Part shown: in pieces, positions 34,102 through 42,851 of the stretch | Layout of the letters: each line of letters starts with the position of its first letter | How positions within the stretch are numbered: the first letter of the stretch is position 1 | DNA from: Prolixibacteraceae bacterium | GTDB taxonomy: Bacteria > Bacteroidota > Bacteroidia > Bacteroidales > Prolixibacteraceae | DNA: 64,000 nt | Direction: 5' to 3' | Assembly: GCA_019459525.1 (NCBI GenBank) | Contig: JAIBEY010000030.1 | Location: 41,653 to 105,652, forward strand | Notes under the pieces: model-generated | Told to the model about the DNA's origin: nothing | Database searches by the model: none | The model's input: only the letters and a program-made list of their open reading frames with translations | Made by a program: the position numbers and the translations under genes

Positions 34102-34935
34102 CTATATTTCTTTGGGTATTGTAAAATAAAAAACAGAGCCTTTGCCATGAGCCGACTCCATCCAGATTTTACCTCCAAGCATTTCTACCAGGCTTTTGGA
34201 GATGGCCAATCCCAGGCCGTTACCTCCGTATCGCCGGGTAAATGATGAGTCCACCTGTCTGAAACGTTCAAAAATCGTTTCATAATTTTCTTCTGTGACA
34301 CCTATTCCTGTATCCTTTACATGAAATTGAATCTCGTTTTCATGCGCTATGGTTCCGATCTCAATAAACCCTTGAACGGTAAATTTCATGGCATTGTCAA
34401 CCAGATTAACCAAAACCTGACGAAGTTTTGTTTTGTCGCTTTTAATTAAAACATCCTCCTCCCGGTTCCCTAGATTTAGGATCAGATCAATTCCTTTTTT
34501 CTTTGCTTTAAGTACAAACTCACGCTGAACATCAGAGCATAACTGTTTCACCGACAAATAATCCATTTTTACTTCATACTGTCCGGCCTCAATTTTTGAT
34601 ATGTCCATAATGTTGGTAAGTATCGAAAGTAGATTATTACCGCTTTGGTTAATTATGCCCGCAAACTCCAAATGCTGTTTCTGATCGAAATACGGATCAG
34701 TAACTAATTCTGAAAAACCGATAATGCTGTTTAGCGGAGTACGGATTTCGTGGCTCATGTTGGCCAAAAAAGCCGATTTCAACCGATCCGATTCTTCAGC
34801 CTTCTCTTTGGCGAATTTGAGTTGTTCCTTCTCCATTAAAAGTTCGTGATGAACCCTCCTGATTTCTTTCTCTTGTCCATCGATCAGGTAGGCTCCGATT
34901 ATAGCAAGGATTGCAGCCCCAATAAGAAAAAAGTT
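34102..34935 (-). pseudogene. Sensor histidine kinase truncated by an IS4 element
   Basis: The frame holds one membrane segment (FFLIGAAILAIIGAYLID), a coiled-coil linker and a complete kinase core: FLANMSHEIRTPLNSIIGFS with the phospho-His, NAMKFT, VKDTGIGV, GGNGLGLAISKSL. The GTG that could start it is inside the inverted repeat of the IS, and the frame runs on into the IS to a stop, so the real N-terminus (the sensor domain and earlier membrane segments) has been lost. The coding frame downstream is intact, so a soluble or single-pass kinase might still be made if the IS supplies a promoter. Unlike the two kinases after it, it has no PAS repeats. Confidence 0.75.
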
Positions 34936-34961
34936 CACTAGTGTCTATTAATTTTTGTTAA
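34936..34961. repeat. Left terminal inverted repeat of the IS
   Basis: CACTAGTGTCTATTAA followed by TTTTTGTTAA. It pairs with the repeat at 36232-36257 with few mismatches. Confidence 0.8.
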
Positions 34962-35062
34962 AATGGCCCATATCTATTTTATGCACAGCATCCTAACCCC
35001 TCAAAACCTTGTCGCCCTTTTGAATTTTGTTCCTTTGTATACAGGTACAAATTGGAACAGGT

Positions 35063-36235
35063 ATGAACGTTGGCAAATATGTTTTCGCACAGATTGTGGA
35101 GTTTCTCCCGAAACGTTACTTTGAACGACTGGTAATAAAACACAAAGACAGGACAGTCAAAATGGCACCATCCTACTGGAGCCATATGCTGGTCATCATG
35201 TACGGCCAGCTCATAGGCTGCCACAGTCTTAGAGAACTCACAGATGTCACTGTTGCCCATGCCAAAAGATCGTTCCACCTGGGATTTGGAAAGGTTCCCA
35301 TCAACAGGAGCGTTCTTTCCAAAGCAAACAGCCTCAGAGACCCTGGAATCTTTGAGAAGTTTGCCTTTTACATTGTGTCTATTGCCCAAGCCAAACGTAT
35401 CACCAAAGAGTTTGAACTCCACGGTAGGTTCTATGCCATTGATTCCACTACCATCGACCTGTGCATGTCGGTCTTTAGATGGGCAAAGTTTAGGAGCACA
35501 AAGTCCGGCATCAAGATTCATACTCAGATTGATATTGCCACCGAAATACCAGTCTTCTACAGAATCAGCCATGCAAATGTGCATGATACCAAGTCCATGG
35601 ACTGGTTTATATACGAACGGTACGCCTGCTATGTGTTTGACAGGGGATACTTTGATCTCTCCAGACTCTACGCAATTGAGCAGGCTGGAGCTTTCTTCAT
35701 CATACGGGAGAAGTCCCATCCTGATTATGAAATCACCGAAGGAGATGACATGCTTGATGGAGAGGACAATGTTCTGCGGGACCAAACGGTTAGGTTCACA
35801 GGCAAGCGAAACAGTGGAAACTATCCGGTTTCGCTCAGGCGCATCGTATTCTATGCCCCTGACCTTGGAAGAACCTTCACCTACTACACCAACAACTTCT
35901 ACCTCAAAGCAAAAGAAATTGCCCTTCTTTACCGCTACAGATGGCAGGTGGAGCTGTTTTTCAAATGGATTAAGCAGCATCTTCGTGTCAAATCTTTTTG
36001 GGGAGAATCTGAGAATGCAGTCCGGATACAGATACATGTCGCCATCATCACGTACTGTCTTATCGCTATTATTGAACACGACCTCAAACTGGACAGACCT
36101 GTTGTTGAGGTTATGCGCATCCTTGGCAATTCCCTGCTGGTCAAGGATCCCATTCAAGAACTCTTGGCGCCTATGACAAATAATGACAGTGATGATAACG
36201 ATTGCCAACTGCATTTGGACTTTAAATTGAATTAA
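35063..36235 (+). CDS. IS4-family transposase
   Basis: 390 residues from the ATG at 35063; the upstream TTG frame start is rejected. The N-terminus MNVGKYVFAQIVEFLPKRYF is the DUF4372 domain that heads one IS4 branch. The DDE catalytic residues are D in FYAIDSTTIDL, D in VFDRGYF and E in the Y(2)R(3)E(6)K signature (YRYRWQVELFFKWIKQHL). No frameshift is visible, so the element may be active. Confidence 0.93.
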   Translation: MNVGKYVFAQIVEFLPKRYFERLVIKHKDRTVKMAPSYWSHMLVIMYGQLIGCHSLRELTDVTVAHAKRSFHLGFGKVPINRSVLSKANSLRDPGIFEKFAFYIVSIAQAKRITKEFELHGRFYAIDSTTIDLCMSVFRWAKFRSTKSGIKIHTQIDIATEIPVFYRISHANVHDTKSMDWFIYERYACYVFDRGYFDLSRLYAIEQAGAFFIIREKSHPDYEITEGDDMLDGEDNVLRDQTVRFTGKRNSGNYPVSLRRIVFYAPDLGRTFTYYTNNFYLKAKEIALLYRYRWQVELFFKWIKQHLRVKSFWGESENAVRIQIHVAIITYCLIAIIEHDLKLDRPVVEVMRILGNSLLVKDPIQELLAPMTNNDSDDNDCQLHLDFKLN

Positions 36236-36257
36236 CATTTTTTAATAGACACCAGTG
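36232..36257. repeat. Right terminal inverted repeat of the IS
   Basis: TTAACATTTTTTAATAGACA followed by CCAGTG, the inverted partner of 34936-34961. Confidence 0.8.
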
Positions 36258-36353
36258 ATATGTTATAATGATTATAAAAAGTACCATAACAACAGAGTCT
36301 GTCACAATTGCCTTTACTCTGTCCAATACGCTTGGAAATTTTACTTGTATCAT
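36258..36353 (-). pseudogene. 5' stub of an RDD-family membrane protein
   Basis: From the ATG at 36353 the frame reads MIQVKFPSVLDRVKAIVTDS followed by VVMVLFIIIITYH, then enters the IS. The LDRVKAIVTDS segment plus a membrane helix is how RDD-family proteins of Bacteroidetes begin (R, then D a few residues later). About 32 residues remain of a family near 150-250 residues. The call is by pattern over a short stretch. Confidence 0.5.
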
Positions 36354-36364
36354 ATCTTTTGTCT

Positions 36365-37103
36365 TTTAAATGGGTGCCCCTAGTAGCTTACGCCCCAAGA
36401 ACCATATCCCGATGAAAAATCAGGACAGGTAGAGCGACTTTCGCCGCGCACGGCTCAGGCACTTTTAGGCTTTCCCAGTGAAGGGCAACCTAGCTGTTAT
36501 TACTATTTTTATTCGACATAAATATAATAATTTGTTTGCATTCTTTTGCTAAATTAGCTTTCCATTTTGTTCTGTTACAGAAGTATTTGTCGTATTCGGG
36601 CAGAAAAGGATTGGCTTCAGCCTTGACTTTTGCATGATACTGAATGGAGACGTAGCCAATTCGGTACAAGCAGTGATTTTCTGTACCGTTTTTGGTGATT
36701 CTCTGATCGGTAAAATGATTGTTGCCAAAGTAGCGATGGTATACCAGCGTTTTTTTGTTTCCGTGCTGGTATTTAGCCCATCGTCTGAGCTGCCACCAGG
36801 TGAACGTTACTAACGATTGAAAATACGATTCGAGCAAATGCCTTTGTGATAGTTCGACCAGTCCCTGATTACTGGGTTTAGTATTCGTATCAGGGCATGT
36901 GCTGGTATTCCACGGCTTTCATTGCTAATCTTTCTGACCTTGTCTTTAAACGATTGGACAGATTCTTTCGATAGACGGATAACCAGTTTGCCTTTAAATT
37001 TACGGACATTCTGGGATAGGAAGTTAAATCCATCGCTGATGTTCGTGATCTTGGATTTTTCAGCAGAGGTTTCTAACCCTCTTTCTATCAGGAATTCAGT
37101 TAC
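36365..37103 (-). pseudogene. 5'-truncated group II intron with broken reverse transcriptase/maturase
   Basis: The minus strand holds the C-terminal part of an LtrA-type protein: FLIERGLETSAEKSKITNI, GFNFLSQNVRKFKGKLVI, LNPVIRDWSNYHKG (thumb/maturase signature), then after a frameshift near 36815 SYFQSLVTFTWWQLRRWAKY and EANPFLPEYDKYF. The polymerase domain with YADD is absent. Past the ORF, 36434-36456 reads GAGCCGTGCGCGG CGAAAGTCGC on the minus strand, the 5' half of intron domain V with its GAAA tetraloop. The matching GGTTC (36399-36403) is displaced by about 24 extra bases that form a small hairpin. The intron is surely inactive. Its 5' side joins a kdgK fragment directly. Confidence 0.8.
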
Positions 37104-37357
37104 CAAACGGTCGCCTCCCCATAAAATACGACTCATGTTGACTCCATATTTGCGGAGATCATCATGTAGGCCCGACCGATATCATTCTGTGGAGACGAGT
37201 TACAACGTCAACCAGGATACAAAAATTAGCAAGCGTTACTGCAACATTGGCTTCGCTTCCACCAAATGTTACAGACAGTTCTTTACTTTGTAAAAATTTC
37301 AAATAATTGGTAGTCGCTAATCGAAACATACGTTTCACCAAACGTAACTATTTTCAT
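37104..37357 (-). pseudogene. kdgK: N-terminal remnant of 2-keto-3-deoxygluconate kinase
   Basis: From the ATG at 37357 the start MKIVTFGET is followed, in shifting frames, by LKFLQSKELSVTFGGSEANV, AVTLANF, VVTRL, QNDIGRA and DDLRKYGVNMSRILWGGDRL. This order is that of PfkB-family KDG kinases (N-terminal GE, then FGGxEANVAVxLA, then NDIG and LRKYGV...GGDRLG). At least three frameshifts are present, and the C-terminal two thirds are missing, replaced by group II intron sequence at about 37103. An intact enzyme would phosphorylate KDG to KDPG, the step after the UxuA product of the same cluster. It would have been the last gene of the glycan operon, 117 bases after the sugar transporter. Confidence 0.75.
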
Positions 37358-37474
37358 CTGTCGATAATTTGTTTTTTAATTGCCAGATGGAACTCGCCAT
37401 TGCAGTCATTCTCCTGTGTGGTTATCACTCATGGCTCGTTTCATATAAATTACTACTAAATAAAAACATATTAA

Positions 37475-38827
37475 TCAACACAATACTTCTTTTTCAATTT
37501 GTTCCAACGTCTTTCCTTTTGTTTCTATAATGTTTTTCTTCAAATAAATAAATCCCAGGAAAGTAACTATCGCCAAAAAGAGAAAAGCAAAGCCCATTCC
37601 CATTTGTTGCGCAGTCTGGGTTGTTCCAAAAAAACCAACAACAATAGGAAAAAGAAAATTGAGGGAAGCACTCACTACCCAGTTCGAGAATGAACCTAAA
37701 GACGCTCCTCGAGATCTTATTATATTTGGGAACATCTCAGCTAATAATACCCATATAACAACACCTTGAGATGCAGCAAAAAAGGCAATGAAAGCAACCA
37801 GCAATCCTACCAGCCAATATCCAGTGATATTTTCGCTAAGTAAACCATAACCAAAAAGAAATAGAACTGTCATCATTCCTAATTGTCCAAAAAGCAACAA
37901 TTTTTTTCGCCCAATTTTATCTATTACAGACATTGCTATAAGTGTAAACAATAAATTTGTCGCTCCCAGGATTACACTCTGAGCCATCGAACTATCAGCA
38001 GAAAAACCGGCAATACTGAATATTTGTGAAGAATAATAAAATACAACACCGATCCCAGTAAGTTGACTGAAAATACCTGCAAATATTCCAATAAAAATTA
38101 TCTTCCGATAAGGTTCCTTAAATACTTCAATATGTTTGCCTTTATTTTCCAACTGAATTGATTCTTGAATTTCAAAAATTGTTTGTTCTGTATTTATTTC
38201 ATGCGACGATAATTCTTCAATGATCTTTTTTGCTTCTTCTATCCGACCTTTCTTTACTAACCAACGTGGACTTTCTCTGATAAGCAATAGCATCATAAAA
38301 AAGGCAATGGCAGGGAGTGCGCCACTATATAGCATCCAACGCCAATTCTGATCGCCGATATTCAACAGTAAATAATTTGATACTAACGAAAGCAATATTC
38401 CAATAACAACAGCCAACTGGAAAGTTGAAGTTAATACTCCCCGGAGTTTAGGCGGAGATATTTCGGAAATATATACGGGACAAATTACGGATGCTCCCCC
38501 TATGGCCAGTCCACCGATAAAACGGGAAAAGATAAAAGCAGAGATATGGGTAGATAACCCACATCCAACTGAAGAGGCAAAAAATATAATTGATAATAGC
38601 TGCAATAACCTCTTCGCTCCATAGATATCACCAGGTTTTCCGATCACAATTGTTCCGATAATACACCCAATTAAGGCAGAACTTACGGTCCAACCCTGAA
38701 GTGAAGGACTCAGTTGAAAGTATTTCACCAAATTAAGCATAGCCCCATTTATAATTACGGTATCATAACCAAACAATAGACCACCTAAAGCTGCTGCCAA
38801 TGTACATTTTAAAAGAACATTATTCAT
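37475..38827 (-). CDS. MFS sugar transporter (sugar porter family)
   Basis: 450 residues from the ATG at 38827; an in-frame ATG at 38854 adds nine residues that the family lacks. Twelve membrane segments. Sugar porter signatures are LGGLLFGYDTVIINGA, RFIGGLAIGGASV with CPVYISEISPPKLRG (loop 4), RESPRWLVKKGRIEEA after helix 6 and DKIGRKKLL. It resembles XylE/GLUT-type proton symporters and should carry a monosaccharide, plausibly mannose released by the GH38 enzymes, across the inner membrane. It follows the AGE epimerase gene by 55 bases and probably shares its transcript. Confidence 0.92.
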   Translation of the reverse strand: MNNVLLKCTLAAALGGLLFGYDTVIINGAMLNLVKYFQLSPSLQGWTVSSALIGCIIGTIVIGKPGDIYGAKRLLQLLSIIFFASSVGCGLSTHISAFIFSRFIGGLAIGGASVICPVYISEISPPKLRGVLTSTFQLAVVIGILLSLVSNYLLLNIGDQNWRWMLYSGALPAIAFFMMLLLIRESPRWLVKKGRIEEAKKIIEELSSHEINTEQTIFEIQESIQLENKGKHIEVFKEPYRKIIFIGIFAGIFSQLTGIGVVFYYSSQIFSIAGFSADSSMAQSVILGATNLLFTLIAMSVIDKIGRKKLLLFGQLGMMTVLFLFGYGLLSENITGYWLVGLLVAFIAFFAASQGVVIWVLLAEMFPNIIRSRGASLGSFSNWVVSASLNFLFPIVVGFFGTTQTAQQMGMGFAFLFLAIVTFLGFIYLKKNIIETKGKTLEQIEKEVLC

Positions 38828-38882
38828 TTGTTTGAATTTGGTTTTAATTCTCATACTGGAGGAAATACTTAATTTCGACTCC

Positions 38883-40145
38883 TTATTTATTTAACACTAA
38901 CCAGTAATCAATTCTCTGTACCATTTCGATCATGGATCTCCCGTTATGGTACGGGCATTTCCAAGGATCAATTTTCCAGTCGTTTCTGTAATATGGAGAA
39001 GGATCATCAATCGGTTCAACCAAATAGGGAACTCCCAAACGGTTCAATTTGGTGAACCATTCTCCTCTTTCATGGTCAATCAAATAGGTTTCAATAAAAT
39101 TCCAAGTTTGTTTTACTGTATTCCAATACTTAATGTCACCTGTTAATTGAAAGGCATTCATAAAGCCAACCAATGTTTCAGCCTGTTGCCACCAATGTTT
39201 ATTGGTCTTCACGTGACTACCGAACCTCGTCGATTCAAGAAACAGTCCACCATCTTTATCCACCGCTACCCGTTCAATCTTATCAACCATTTTTACAACA
39301 CTAAGGCGCATCTTTTTCTGAATATCTTTATTCCCCAGTATTTCTGCAGCTTTCCACAACAACCACGAACCTTCAATATCATGTCCAAACGAACAAATAC
39401 CCAATGAGGTGTCTGTTTCATCAAATGCTTCATTGAAGAAAATACCAAAGTGTCCGTTTTCCCGAATAATCTTATCCAGAAACAGGTTCATGAGTTCGGT
39501 TAATCTTAACTCTACTTTGGGATCTTTCCATATCTTGTATAAGGCAGCCAAGGCTTCCAACACATGAAGGTGAGTATTCATCGATTTCGGCTCATTGTTG
39601 TCAGCTAAACGGTTCTCTCCAAAGATTTCCCAATCCCGGGTAAACGATTCACGATAACCAACATGATCTGGGTCTTTGGTTTTTACTTCAAGCAACGTAA
39701 AGAAATTCTGAATCTTTTGCATTACTAAATCCAACGGCTTGAGCTCATAGTATTTGCATAGCGAATAAATCACAAATGCCTGGACATAGGTATGTTTTGT
39801 GTCGTTAGCAACTTTATTGTCAGATGTCAATTCCATATAGTAGCCGCCGAGCTCTTTGTCTTCGAAATCTTCCGTTACAACTGTATAGGCTTTATCTGCA
39901 ACAGTTGCATATTCCTGATTTCCATCCAGCATGGCCGCTGCAGAAAATGTCCATAAAATCCGGGCATTCAAAACGCTTGTTTTATGTGCTGTTAATACTG
40001 GATTTCCATCCAAATCAACTGCTCCGTAAAATCCATGACCATCTTTTTCGATCCCGTATTTCATCCAGTAGCTCAAAATATTTCTATGAAGTTCAGTTTC
40101 AAAATAATTTCTGAATTGAGCTAGTTCATTTTTAATCATTTCCAT
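38883..40145 (-). CDS. AGE-family epimerase/isomerase
   Basis: 420 residues (Met3 is an equally good start). It is an (alpha/alpha)6 barrel protein with family landmarks NILSYWMKYGIEKDGHGFYG, HTYVQAFVIYSL, MNTHLHVLEALAAL, SFGHDIEGSWLLWKA, KHWWQQAETLVGFMNAF and WKCPYHNGRSMIEM. The conserved histidines in these segments are the general acid/base residues. Its closest look is cellobiose/mannose 2-epimerase, so it may interconvert glucose- and mannose-type sugars or mannobiose-type ends; N-acylglucosamine 2-epimerase is the other option. There is no signal peptide, so it acts in the cytoplasm. It fits a locus that releases mannose. Confidence 0.88.
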   Translation of the reverse strand: MEMIKNELAQFRNYFETELHRNILSYWMKYGIEKDGHGFYGAVDLDGNPVLTAHKTSVLNARILWTFSAAAMLDGNQEYATVADKAYTVVTEDFEDKELGGYYMELTSDNKVANDTKHTYVQAFVIYSLCKYYELKPLDLVMQKIQNFFTLLEVKTKDPDHVGYRESFTRDWEIFGENRLADNNEPKSMNTHLHVLEALAALYKIWKDPKVELRLTELMNLFLDKIIRENGHFGIFFNEAFDETDTSLGICSFGHDIEGSWLLWKAAEILGNKDIQKKMRLSVVKMVDKIERVAVDKDGGLFLESTRFGSHVKTNKHWWQQAETLVGFMNAFQLTGDIKYWNTVKQTWNFIETYLIDHERGEWFTKLNRLGVPYLVEPIDDPSPYYRNDWKIDPWKCPYHNGRSMIEMVQRIDYWLVLNK

Positions 40146-40181
40146 TCTTGTGTTAGTTTAATTTGATTACTAGTTATAATT

Positions 40182-42830
40182 TCAATGAAAGGTTTCAACT
40201 GGATTCTTACCGATATTTAGATTAAGTATCTTCCCACTTTGACCCATATCAATTCCCTTGTCTTCGATAAGATTGGTTTCATACAGATTCATTACCCGTG
40301 CAGACAGCTTAAGCTCAACATTCTGGGTTTTCCCTTCCATTTCAACCAGTCGAATAATCAGACTATTGTCGGTATCACTTTTCTTCAATGTAGTAACCCG
40401 TGCAAAAGATGATGAAACAGATATAAAGCTCAACTGGGCAGGCAAATTGCCCTTTTGCTATTTACCTATTCGAGTTGTAAAAAAGGGATGATTGCCCTCG
40501 ACACCAGACAAATATCCGTTTACCCAACCGGGCTGATGCGAAGCAATTGAAAATTTAAAATGATGACTCCCTTTTTAATGATACCAGTTACCCTCACTGA
40601 GATAACTCTTGTGCGAAGAAAGTAGGATACTCTGCAAAACCGGGTAACTAACCTCTTCTCTGGTCGGATCAATCCAGTCGGCAATTGCCACACTTGTTGA
40701 TACTGTAAGACCAAAATCTTGATTGTTGGCGCAATAAAGTTCTCAATTTCACGAGGATTGATACTCTTCAGCATTTGCCGGTAGGTTCCACCCCACGACC
40801 AGCCGCCTGGTGAGCGGTTTAATTCATATTTGTTAACATTTACGACACCCATTGGAATATTATAGCTTACTTGTGAATCGTTCATATTTAATGGGAAAGC
40901 AACTCTCAATTGCCTATTATGCTCACTTGGCCAATCGGAAATATCATATTCAAAATCATTTTTTTCCGGTAATGATAAATGGTATTGGTTTGTTTTATCC
41001 TGAAATTCTTTAGCTGGTAATCTGATTCATAAGTTGCAGAAACAGAGTTATTCGATAACAATGTCCAATTCTCCTTTTTCATGCTTAACGTTTCGAAACC
41101 CTCCATATTGGTAGCGATGATCTGGACAAACTCTCCGGCACAATTGCCTGCATTGCTCATACTTAAGATGTCGCCACCTGGATATTTCGTTATATTAGTA
41201 CTTGTTTATCCTGTTCTTTACCGAAGAAACGGCTAATTCCACCCGGTCCAAACTTAATGGTATAAAATTTATTCTCATAATAATTGCTGCCTGCTTTAAT
41301 TTCATGGTCGGATGATACAACTCCTTTTTTCAGATAAAAAGTTTGATAGTCAATCGAAGGAACGTTTTCAGCTTCAAAAGAAATGATTTTCTGATTACCT
41401 GTTACCGCAATTTTTGAAGGGGCGGTTTTTCCGTTTGTATCAGAAATAATCCATTCCAGACCTTTTCGATCAGAAATATCAGTGGTGGCAATGCCATTCC
41501 TATCCCACGATAAATCATTAAAGACGATTATGTTGTTCGAAGTTTTCAGTTCAATATGAGACGAAAGCTGCAAAAGTGAATTTTTCAGGGTTTTTTCGCC
41601 TATTTTATTTTCATCTTCCCGAGATGTTCTAAAAATACTGTCAGTAATTTCACCATGTTTTCCTCCCCAGCCGTGATCAGGATAGATTAACTTATACCAA
41701 CCCATATTGAATTCAGCCGTGGAATGTGGCAGGAGTGGAATGTGGCAATCCGACTTTTTTGAAAGATCATTCCACTCGTTGATCAACGTAGTGTAATCCT
41801 TGGATCCACCGGCATCGGTGCAGATTACAATTGAGTAATGCGAAGAAATATTCCTGACCGAATAATATTCATTCCAGTTTTGCATCACTTTATTCAGTTT
41901 CTGCATAGCGGTAATCGCATCTTCCTCGAAATACTTGTAAGCCAGCAAAGTCCGGCCATAGTTACCCGGACTATATGTTTGGATTTTAAATCCGTCGTGA
42001 CTGAACCAATTGTAAAATCCTTCCTTCATGCGACTTATAGACAAGTATTTTATCCCAGATTTTTGGAGCATTTGAGGGAATTGAAGCGACCTGCCGGGCA
42101 CATCAACATTGTACGCAGCGAGAGCATCCATCCCTGGAAGATTGTCTTTGATCCATTTTCGACCGAAATAGGATTGCCGAACCAATTGTTCCCCTGATTC
42201 GAGACCTTCGTAAGGTTGGTTAAAAGTTGCCCCCCAGGTAAACTGGCCATTTTTACAAGCCTTAATAATTCGCTGTTTTTCAGAAGGAACTTCATCAAGT
42301 ACCTCCATCAGGTTAAGGGTCTGTTCCATCTCAAATTTGAAAGCAGGATTTTTATCGATCAGATTTAACGCAGGAATTATAATATCATGAATCCTTTCGC
42401 TGCGGCATGAATCCGGTGTATTCATCCAGGCAATGTCTTGATGCGAAGAACAGATGATATTAACGGTACCTTTACCAAAATATCCCCAATCGGATGAGAC
42501 CAATGGTGTGAAAATCTGTTTCAAGAGAATCTTTTTATTTGATTTCGCTCTGGAATAAAAAACCAACTCACCGGCTTTTCCAACCATGGGAAGAAATAAA
42601 TCGACCTTCCCTGAATCAACTTTTATTGTCTTGATTTCTTTCCCATCAAGAGAAACAGAACTGCCCACTTCCATTTCATTAGCCGACAACCATGCTTTGG
42701 CCACAAGTTGTCCGGCAAGTTCTTTGTATTGGTACGGCTTATAATAATTTATACGGATCCCTTTCTGTGCCATAACAGTCTGAGCCATTATGCAAACAAT
42801 AATAGAGACAATAAGAAACTTTTTTTTCAT
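40182..42830 (-). pseudogene. GH38 alpha-mannosidase, broken by several frameshifts
   Basis: It begins with a signal peptide (KKKFLIVSIIVCIMAQTVMAQ) and the GH38 motifs IICSSHQDIAWMN (zinc ligands H, D) and YNVDVPGRSLQFPQML (nucleophile Asp). The frame stops at 41190, then resumes in other frames: SNAGNCAGEFVQIIATNMEG, RVAFPLNMNDSQVSYNIPMG, NPREIENFIAP, and a last piece SFISVSSSFARVTTLKKSD ... GKNPVETFH. These pieces follow the intact GH38 paralogue at 49790-52534 from end to end. At least three frameshifts and an in-frame stop near 40575 are needed to join them. The catalytic N-terminal part is intact but the C-terminal beta domains are lost, so activity is doubtful. It is 52% or so as a visual impression alike its paralogue only in motifs; I did not align them. 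Confidence 0.85.
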
Positions 42831-42851
42831 AATTCAATTAGTATTAATTGT

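Larger units (their letters stand above)
34936..36257 (+). mobile_element. IS4-family insertion sequence (DUF4372 transposase), complete
   Basis: About 1.32 kb, bounded by 26-base imperfect inverted repeats beginning CACTRGTGTCTATTAA at both ends, with one intact transposase. No matching direct repeat is seen at the flanks (AAGTT on the left, ATATG on the right). The genes on the two sides differ: a histidine kinase body on the left and an RDD-protein start on the right. This suggests an IS-mediated deletion or recombination rather than simple insertion. Confidence 0.85.

Noticed and set aside
34936..34938. GTG start for the truncated histidine kinase
   Set aside because: The GTG lies in the inverted repeat of the IS and the frame continues into the element; it is not the gene's natural start.
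35244..36176. A second long ORF on the plus strand within the IS, and a long minus-strand ORF (36238-34979)
   Set aside because: Both are shadows of the transposase; neither has family motifs, and the transposase frame has the DDE and Y(2)R(3)E(6)K signatures.
37104..37136. Reading HDD/LHDD near 37,160 as the reverse transcriptase active site
   Set aside because: The surrounding residues DDLRKYGVNMSRILWGGDRL fit KDG kinase, not the YADD region, so the polymerase domain is absent.
40182..41160. Separate small genes after the broken GH38
   Set aside because: Each piece matches consecutive parts of the intact GH38 paralogue, so they are one broken gene.
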